A stretch of DNA of 11,573 nt, taken from positions 1 through 11,573 of the forward strand of contig JAGCZE010000499.1 of assembly GCA_017960415.1 (NCBI GenBank). Reading direction: 5' to 3'. Below, piece after piece: positions 6,622 to 11,573 of the stretch. The notes beneath the pieces are model-generated. The model made no database searches, was not told where the DNA came from, and saw only the letters and a list, made by a program, of their open reading frames with translations. The position numbers and the translations under genes were made by a program. Origin of the DNA: Lachnospiraceae bacterium (lineage in GTDB: Bacteria > Bacillota_A > Clostridia > Lachnospirales > Lachnospiraceae). Every line of letters begins with the position of its first letter. Positions within the stretch are counted from its first letter, which is position 1.

Positions 6622-7050
6622 TTACAGCAGTATCGTAAAAGGACCGTCGTTGAGCAGTTCCACCTTCATGTCAGCACCGAACTCGCCGTGACGTACAACC
6701 GGAACCCGCTCCGAACAATACTTTACGAAATGCTCATATATCCTGTTTGCCTGCTCCGGCGGTGCGGCGTTCGTAAATCCGGGCCTGTTCGAGCTTGTAT
6801 CGGCATACAGGGTAAACTGTGAAACGATCAGCAGCTCACCGTCAACCTGCGCAAGATTTAAGTTGATCCTGTCATTTTCATCATCGAAGATCCTGAGCTT
6901 GATCACCTTATCAGCGAATTTTTCAGCTGTTTTTTCATCATCCTCCCGGCCCACGCCGAGCAGGACAAGATATCCCTTGTTAATGCGTGCCGTCTCAACA
7001 CCGTCGATCGTTACCGATGCATACTGTACGCGCTGTACTACCAGTTTCAT
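6622..7050 (-). CDS. dtd: D-aminoacyl-tRNA deacylase
   Basis: Dtd hydrolyses D-amino acids wrongly attached to tRNA in the cytoplasm, using the tRNA itself and a Gly-cisPro motif to exclude L-residues. The N-terminus MKLVVQRVQYASVTIDG is typical. SQFTLYAD is at residues 77-84, NRPGFTNAAPP at 88-98 and the Gly-cisPro motif NDGPFT at 134-139. At 142 residues it is slightly short only at the extreme C-terminus, where the usual VTFWL-type end is FTILL. The motif most often written RPSF is RPGF here. It follows deoB by 43 bp on the same strand with no terminator between, so the two are probably cotranscribed. Confidence 0.95.
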   Translation of the reverse strand: MKLVVQRVQYASVTIDGVETARINKGYLVLLGVGREDDEKTAEKFADKVIKLRIFDDENDRINLNLAQVDGELLIVSQFTLYADTSSNRPGFTNAAPPEQANRIYEHFVKYCSERVPVVRHGEFGADMKVELLNDGPFTILL

Positions 7051-7093
7051 CTGCCTAAAACCTCTTCAATTTTTTTGTCTTCCCCAATGGGAA

Positions 7094-8266
7094 TCATTCT
7101 GTGATCTCCTTCAGGAACGACTCTCCCGCAATGCCCTCATTTATGCCGAAGACGTCAAGTATCGTAGCGCCGATATCCGAGAATCCCGTTCTGGTCCCGA
7201 GATCGACACCCTTCCTGAGATTGCGTCCGTACACAACTATCGGAATGTACTCTCTCGAATGGTCCGTCGACGGAGTGCAGGGATCGCATCCGTGATCTGC
7301 CGTGATCATCAGGATATCATCGTCACGGAGCTTCTCAAGGAGTTCCGGAAGCCTCCGGTCAAAATAAGTCAGAGCCTTTGCATAGCCCTCGGGATCGTTG
7401 CGGTGGCCGTAGAGCATATCATAATCAACCAGGTTCGTAAATGAAAGACCGTTGAAATCCTTGCCCGCATTTTCGATCGTCCTGTTGATACCGTCTTCGT
7501 TGCTGACAGTGCGCACATAATCGGTGATGCCCTTCTCGGCAAATATGTCTATGATCTTGCCGACCGAAAGAACATCATACCCCTTTTTCTTCAAAATATC
7601 AAGCATTGTGTCCTGAGGCGGCTCTACGGAGAAATCATGACGTCTGGGAGTCCTGGTATAAGGACATTCTCCTTCAAAAGGTCGTGCGATAACACGGCCT
7701 ACGGCCAGGTCCCCGGTAAGCATCTCACGGTCTATTCTACAATAGTCGTCTAAAGTTTCAACCGGTACGACATCCTCATGTGCAGCAATCTGAAACACAC
7801 TGTCCGCCGAAGTATAGCAGATAAGAGCTCCCGTTTCAACATGCTCCCTGCCGTAATCCCTTATGACATCGGTTCCCGAATAGGGTTTATTGCACAGGAG
7901 TTTTCTTCCGACGCGCTTTGAAAAAGCCTCCATGAATTCCTCTGGAAATCCATCGGGAAATGTAGGCATGGGCTTAGTGGAGATAAGACCTGCTATCTCC
8001 CAGTGCCCGGTCGTCGTATCCTTGCCCTTCGACTGTTCAAAGCACCGGCCTGCCGCATAAAGCGGTGCTTCGGGGATATCGTCGTACATGTCGTCGATCC
8101 CCTTGATATTGAAGAAGCCCAGCTTCTTCATGTTCGGCATATCGAGAAATCCGCTTGTTGCGGCCGCTTTTACGGTATTGCTTCCTTCATCGCCGAATTC
8201 CGCGGCATCAGGCATTTCGCCGACTCCGACACTGTCCAATACGATCAGAAACACTCTTTTCCCCAT
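7094..8266 (-). CDS. deoB: Phosphopentomutase
   Basis: DeoB interconverts ribose- or deoxyribose-1-phosphate and the 5-phosphate, linking nucleoside salvage with the pentose phosphate pathway. It belongs to the alkaline phosphatase superfamily and uses two Mn ions. Asp11 in the LDSVGVGEMPDA start is a metal ligand. KGKDTTTGHWE at residues 80-90 contains Thr84, equivalent to the phosphorylated Thr. The late metal sites are in TADHGCDP and STDHSREY. I chose the ATG at 8266 because GGAGG lies seven bases upstream and the family-typical MGKRVFLIVLDSVG follows, giving 390 residues. A 15-residue longer frame to 8311 would place the GGAGG inside the coding region. No other deo or pdp gene is adjacent. 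Confidence 0.96.
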   Translation of the reverse strand: MGKRVFLIVLDSVGVGEMPDAAEFGDEGSNTVKAAATSGFLDMPNMKKLGFFNIKGIDDMYDDIPEAPLYAAGRCFEQSKGKDTTTGHWEIAGLISTKPMPTFPDGFPEEFMEAFSKRVGRKLLCNKPYSGTDVIRDYGREHVETGALICYTSADSVFQIAAHEDVVPVETLDDYCRIDREMLTGDLAVGRVIARPFEGECPYTRTPRRHDFSVEPPQDTMLDILKKKGYDVLSVGKIIDIFAEKGITDYVRTVSNEDGINRTIENAGKDFNGLSFTNLVDYDMLYGHRNDPEGYAKALTYFDRRLPELLEKLRDDDILMITADHGCDPCTPSTDHSREYIPIVVYGRNLRKGVDLGTRTGFSDIGATILDVFGINEGIAGESFLKEITE

Positions 8267-8293
8267 CTTGCTACCTCCTGTTTTGAAAGTTTG

Positions 8294-8321
8294 ATTATAG
8301 AATGATCCCATTCGGAATATC
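8294..8321 (-). promoter_or_regulatory. Candidate promoter for deoB
   Basis: A perfect TATAAT is read at 8299-8294 on the minus strand, giving a short leader of roughly 20 nt with the GGAGG of deoB. The best -35 at 16 bp is GATATT (8321-8316), which is poor, so the site may need an activator or may not be used. Confidence 0.5.
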
Positions 8322-8325
8322 TGTT

Positions 8326-8341
8326 TTCCGGTTGTCCGGAA
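8326..8341 (-). other. Inverted repeat between the 847-aa gene and deoB
   Basis: TTCCGG and CCGGAA (perfect 6 bp) flank a 4-base loop, ending 11 bp past the stop codon of the 847-residue gene and just upstream of the candidate deoB -35. No T-run follows on the minus strand. It could be a weak 3' hairpin or an operator for deoB. Confidence 0.35.
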
Positions 8342-8352
8342 GGATCAAATTA

Positions 8353-10896
8353 TCAATCCGCATATGTTACAAAACGGTTTCCACCGGCTTCAAACAGAGC
8401 CTGTGCATCTCTTATCTGGTATTTCACGCTCCTGTCGGTGGCAGGTTCATATACTGTTACCGATGCGGCATCATAGGCCGATATTACCACGGCATTCCCA
8501 TTATCAAGGAATCCGATGACCGGCTTTGATTTGTAAACATAATACAATACCTCGTCAAGCTCAGCACCGGTCAGGTCAAGAACAACCGATTTCATCTGAT
8601 TCTGCAGCCAGTTCTGCACGGAAATTACCTCCGCGGACCACACAGATGTATCCGTATCGATATTCTTGTTCAGAAGCAGCATTTTCATGGCTGCCTGCAC
8701 CGAATCCATGCCATCTCCGGCCTTAACCGGCGTCAGATTCTTAAGAGTCGTTCTTGCCGCCTTTACGCCTCGTTCCCAGATCAGCCTGCCTTCACGGTTA
8801 ATAACCGTTCCGACATTCACATCCGCCAGTCTGATGGTCTCAGCGGCATCGAGCGAAGTATTCAGAACCTTGCCGTAGCAGTAGGAGTAGAAAATACCTT
8901 CCCTGTGTTCGGGTTCCGTAAGTCTTGCAGTAGTATCAAAATCAATAACCGAATTCGAGGCCTTCACGAGTGCCGGTATCTCATCGATGGCCGTATTCTC
9001 GGGAGGTGTAACATAATATTCGGTAAGGGTCTTGTCCGTTACACGCTTGGTGATGTTTACAGGCTTGACCGCATCGGAAGCACGGTTCATGATCGTATCC
9101 TCTTCTGCGGGTTCATATGCAGTTTTCTCTCCTTCGCGCTTGACCTGTCTGTTCAGCGTGATCTTGTTATTGTCTATCTCTATACTATCGATGTAGAATC
9201 CGGCCTCATAATAGTCCTTCAGGATCTCACCGGCCGCATTTTCGATAATAAGCCTGTATGCCGGCAATCTTCTGGTTCCGTCGGAAAGAACGGCAACATC
9301 CGATTCCTTCGCATAAGCATAGACAATATTGTTGTTGATCCTTCCGAGGAGCCTGATATTATCACCCTGACGGGCCTCGATCGTACGTTTCGTGCCTTTG
9401 AGCAAATCTACCATGTAGATTTTCTTTGCTTCAAGATCGCTCCGGGTGTCCTGCCATGCAATATAGGAATCCTCGCCGCAGAACACGAGATTATCGGCCG
9501 GAACGTCGGTGGCCATTGTCTCAAGTTTTTTGGTAGTCAGATCATATGCATAGATCGCATCATACAGCGAAAAGTACAGAATATCCTTATCACTTAGGAA
9601 CACGAACTCCTCGAAATCCGCCTCGAGAAGCTGGAACGTCGTATTGACCGGAATATACATCTGCTCTTCGATACGGTTGCCCGAAGCTATATAGCGGTAC
9701 AGGACGATCCCGACCCTGCCCTCGTACTCTCCGCGGTTCATGTATCCGTATACGACAAAATCCACATTCCCGTTGTCATGGATCTTGACCAGACGGATAT
9801 CGTGCTGATCGTAGAGTTCGCGTGTATAATCCCTGCTGCCTCCCTTGAACGAGAAAACGCAGGTCATCACGTTCCTGTCTATATCATAGGCATACAGCTC
9901 CCTGCCGTAAACAAAGGCAATGTATTTACGATTGTCCGAAGCTCCTGCCCTGATCCTGTCATCCTTTGAAATACCGAGCTTGAACTCATCACGGATAAGT
10001 GAGGTATTGGTCACATCATAGACCGTTTCCATCGTACGGTCGTAATTATAAAGATAGACCCTCGTTTCGGTATACTGGAAACGGAAATTTTCGGTCACGA
10101 TGAAATACTCCGTACCGTCGCCGGTTTCCGCCTTCATAAAGCTCTTAAGCTCGATCGTCGCCATATTCTCATAGAATTCATGGAATGTCGGCAGTTCTTC
10201 CCATACGGACTCCGGAGACAGGGTTCCCCAGGTCACCAGATCGAAGCTCGACTTGATATTGACGTTCGCAAATGAAGTATTATCGGATTTCTTGCTGGAC
10301 TCAAGGTATTTCTTGAGTTTTTCCTGTTCAAACTCGTCACCTTCAAGAAGCGTCCTGTGAAAGTTCTTTACAAAGCTCAGCTTCTCGGTAATATGACCTT
10401 CGTCATACATTTTGATCCTGGTATAATAATAGATCCTCTTACTCAGGTTCGTGATAAGCGTGATCTTGACAATGTATTCCTGACCGGTTTTGAGCGTCTC
10501 CTTCAGGGCGATCCTGACCTTTTTCGGTCCGCCTTCAACCTCCAGAACAGTAAAGCTGTCCGATTCTATCTCGCGTTTATCGGTATTGTATACTTCATAC
10601 TTGAGTTTCTTGACTATACACTCGTTTTCTTCGATCAGTACCGTGAATTCCCTGTCGGAAGTGATCGGAGTGATGGATTCCCTCATCAGCATATGGTCAA
10701 GATTCGATGCGTAACCGTGCAGCCGGTTATATTCGTTTTCCCCCACCTGTATGGATATGGTCGGAAATGTAGCGGCACTCATGGCTATGGTATCCGATGC
10801 ATTTCCGAAAAATCTCTCGTTGATCCCCGATTCGAAATAGATGAGCGCCCCGATAAACGCCGCTATCACGATCAGGATTTTATGTATTAATTTCAT
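8353..10896 (-). CDS. Membrane-anchored propeller-like protein with degenerate C39-peptidase-like C-terminus, 847 aa
   Basis: I recognise the architecture rather than a named gene. A signal-anchor helix (residues 7-21) indicates that the rest is outside the cell or anchored at its surface. Residues 45-165 look like a beta-sandwich. Residues about 265-590 show blade-like repeats such as KYIAFVYGRELYAYDID, DILYFSLYDAIYAYDLTTKK and SYIAWQDTRS, typical of a beta-propeller. From about 660 the protein resembles papain-like C39 domains: FYSYCYGKV, then GTVINREGRLIWERG, then VLDLTGAELDEVLYYVYKSKPVIGF and a GNAVVISAYD core near 800-809. The helix that normally starts with the catalytic Cys reads DGMDSVQAAMKML (728-740), and the usual catalytic His is Asn801, so it is probably not an active peptidase. 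AAGG seven bases before the ATG supports the start. It lies between the methyltransferase gene and deoB. Confidence 0.85.
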   Translation of the reverse strand: MKLIHKILIVIAAFIGALIYFESGINERFFGNASDTIAMSAATFPTISIQVGENEYNRLHGYASNLDHMLMRESITPITSDREFTVLIEENECIVKKLKYEVYNTDKREIESDSFTVLEVEGGPKKVRIALKETLKTGQEYIVKITLITNLSKRIYYYTRIKMYDEGHITEKLSFVKNFHRTLLEGDEFEQEKLKKYLESSKKSDNTSFANVNIKSSFDLVTWGTLSPESVWEELPTFHEFYENMATIELKSFMKAETGDGTEYFIVTENFRFQYTETRVYLYNYDRTMETVYDVTNTSLIRDEFKLGISKDDRIRAGASDNRKYIAFVYGRELYAYDIDRNVMTCVFSFKGGSRDYTRELYDQHDIRLVKIHDNGNVDFVVYGYMNRGEYEGRVGIVLYRYIASGNRIEEQMYIPVNTTFQLLEADFEEFVFLSDKDILYFSLYDAIYAYDLTTKKLETMATDVPADNLVFCGEDSYIAWQDTRSDLEAKKIYMVDLLKGTKRTIEARQGDNIRLLGRINNNIVYAYAKESDVAVLSDGTRRLPAYRLIIENAAGEILKDYYEAGFYIDSIEIDNNKITLNRQVKREGEKTAYEPAEEDTIMNRASDAVKPVNITKRVTDKTLTEYYVTPPENTAIDEIPALVKASNSVIDFDTTARLTEPEHREGIFYSYCYGKVLNTSLDAAETIRLADVNVGTVINREGRLIWERGVKAARTTLKNLTPVKAGDGMDSVQAAMKMLLLNKNIDTDTSVWSAEVISVQNWLQNQMKSVVLDLTGAELDEVLYYVYKSKPVIGFLDNGNAVVISAYDAASVTVYEPATDRSVKYQIRDAQALFEAGGNRFVTYAD

Positions 10897-10906
10897 TTTT
10901 TTACCT

Positions 10907-10934
10907 TATTTCAGTAATATTATTTCAGTAATAT
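10907..10934 (-). repeat. Perfect 14-bp tandem duplication upstream of the 847-aa gene
   Basis: TATTTCAGTAATAT occurs twice in direct tandem (10907-10920 and 10921-10934). It begins 11 bp upstream of the ATG at 10896, next to the ribosome binding site. It may be a recent duplication or a two-site operator. Confidence 0.85.
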
Positions 10935-10985
10935 TTTGGCAAACCCCCGCATCACCCGGTATCTCTACGTTACAAAAACACCGGT

Positions 10986-11573
10986 TTATCGTTTTCCCAG
11001 CAGTCTGTGCAGCGTAAGCTCGCTTTCAAGCGAATCGAGAAGCTGCTCGTAAGGCTTTATTGCTTCCCCCGCTATGCGGTTCGCTCTTCCATCTTTTACC
11101 GCTTCCCCGGACATGCGGTTCGCCCTTTCACTCTTCACAGCCCGTATCAGCAGGTTCTTCGGAGTATGCTCCATATCGATAAATTCAAGTATCTGCGTCT
11201 TATATCCCTGTTCCTCGAGCATCTGTGCTCTCATGGCATCTGTGATCAGTGCTGACATGCGTTCCTTTATGATCCCGTATTTCAGAACAGGGTCCAATTC
11301 CTTATTTTTGATCTGTTTGTTCATCTCATGCTGGCAACAGGGCACACAGAATATAACCCGGGCATTCCAGCGTATCGCATTATAAAGGGCATAATCCGTT
11401 GCCGTATCGCATGCGTGCAGCGTAATGACCATGTCGACCCCGCCGGTGGTTTCATAGTCCGCAATGTCCCCGTGCTTGAACTCAAGATCGTCATATCCGA
11501 GCTTCCGGGCCAGATTGCCGCAATCGGCAATGACAGTCTTCTTCAGGTCAAGCCCGGTAATATGGACATTAAG
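10986..11573 (-). CDS. Class I SAM-dependent methyltransferase, Methyltransf_32-like (5'-partial)
   Basis: The frame runs off the right edge, so the start and the first glycine-rich SAM loop are missing; 195 codons plus stop are present. The visible part holds ITGLDLKK (the acidic residue after strand two), HGDIADY, LHACDTATDYAL at window residues 52-63 and VPCCQHEMN at 77-85. The last two motifs are characteristic of the METTL25/Methyltransf_32-type family, whose bacterial substrate is not established; RNA or a small molecule is possible. The core ends at about TPKNLLIRAVK and is followed by a duplicated 13-residue linker and a helical tail (YEQLLDSLESELTLHRLL). It is upstream of the 847-residue gene with an 89-bp gap. 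Confidence 0.85.
   Translation of the reverse strand, partial: LNVHITGLDLKKTVIADCGNLARKLGYDDLEFKHGDIADYETTGGVDMVITLHACDTATDYALYNAIRWNARVIFCVPCCQHEMNKQIKNKELDPVLKYGIIKERMSALITDAMRAQMLEEQGYKTQILEFIDMEHTPKNLLIRAVKSERANRMSGEAVKDGRANRIAGEAIKPYEQLLDSLESELTLHRLLGKR
11049..11141 (-). repeat. 39-nt in-frame tandem repeat within the methyltransferase gene
   Basis: Reading the minus strand from 11141, AVKSERANRMSGE (11141-11103) is followed by AVKDGRANRIAGE (11102-11064) and then a partial third copy AIKPY (11063-11049). The copies are 13 codons long and in phase, so the protein gains a repeated basic linker between the catalytic core and the C-terminal helix. Confidence 0.85.

Noticed and set aside
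6863..7444. A 193-codon plus-strand frame over dtd and deoB
   Set aside because: It spans two well-supported minus-strand genes and shows no domain of its own.
8267..8311. A 15-residue N-terminal extension of DeoB
   Set aside because: GGAGG is seven bases before the ATG at 8266, and the extension would run through both it and the candidate -10 box.
8905..9597. A 230-codon open frame on the plus strand opposite the 847-residue gene
   Set aside because: It is wholly antisense to a long gene with coherent protein features, has no recognisable domain, and its composition is what the opposite frame would give.

Overview
The window looks like chromosomal DNA from a low- to mid-GC anaerobic Firmicute, most likely a Lachnospiraceae-type Clostridium relative. 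The evidence is the protein flavour (a clostridial MurG, a stand-alone TSCPD protein, a Dtd/DeoB pair, a DegV protein and a very large anchored propeller-like protein), the strong GGAGG ribosome binding sites and the sigma-A-like promoters. The genus is an inference. I see no tRNA, rRNA, CRISPR array, transposase, integrase or phage gene.

Layout. On the plus strand, positions 1-1415 hold the 3' part of an HD-GYP signalling protein with two tandem copies of a beta-rich domain, closed by a clear intrinsic terminator. A consensus promoter (TTGACA-17-TATAAT) then drives a DegV-family gene (1646-2635). Everything to the right lies on the minus strand and runs toward degV, the two groups converging near 2635-2735. 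In transcription order from the right edge the minus-strand genes are: a class I SAM methyltransferase (5'-truncated by the window), an 847-residue membrane-anchored propeller-like protein with a degenerate papain-like C-terminus, deoB, dtd, a TSCPD-domain protein, murG (TTG start), purC, plsC and a 191-residue single-pass membrane protein of unknown function.

Transcription units. purC has its own convincing promoter (TTGACG-17-TAGAAT) and is followed at short spacing by plsC and the 191-residue membrane protein, whose stop codon sits in the loop of the terminator hairpin; this is probably a purC-plsC-orf unit. deoB and dtd are 43 bp apart and probably cotranscribed. The TSCPD gene and murG may have separate start signals; the TSCPD gene has an unusual tandem run of Shine-Dalgarno-like octamers upstream.

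How the genes relate. Most are housekeeping: peptidoglycan (murG), purine synthesis and salvage (purC, deoB), D-aminoacyl-tRNA proofreading (dtd) and phospholipid acylation (plsC). DegV-family proteins bind fatty acids and can supply the fatty-acid kinase route to phosphatidic acid, so degV and the convergent plsC could meet in one lipid pathway, but nothing here shows co-regulation. The less ordinary content is the HD-GYP protein with duplicated domains, the 847-residue protein whose peptidase-like domain appears to lack catalytic residues, the 191-residue membrane protein, and several short tandem repeats. I found no convincing complete new multi-gene system.
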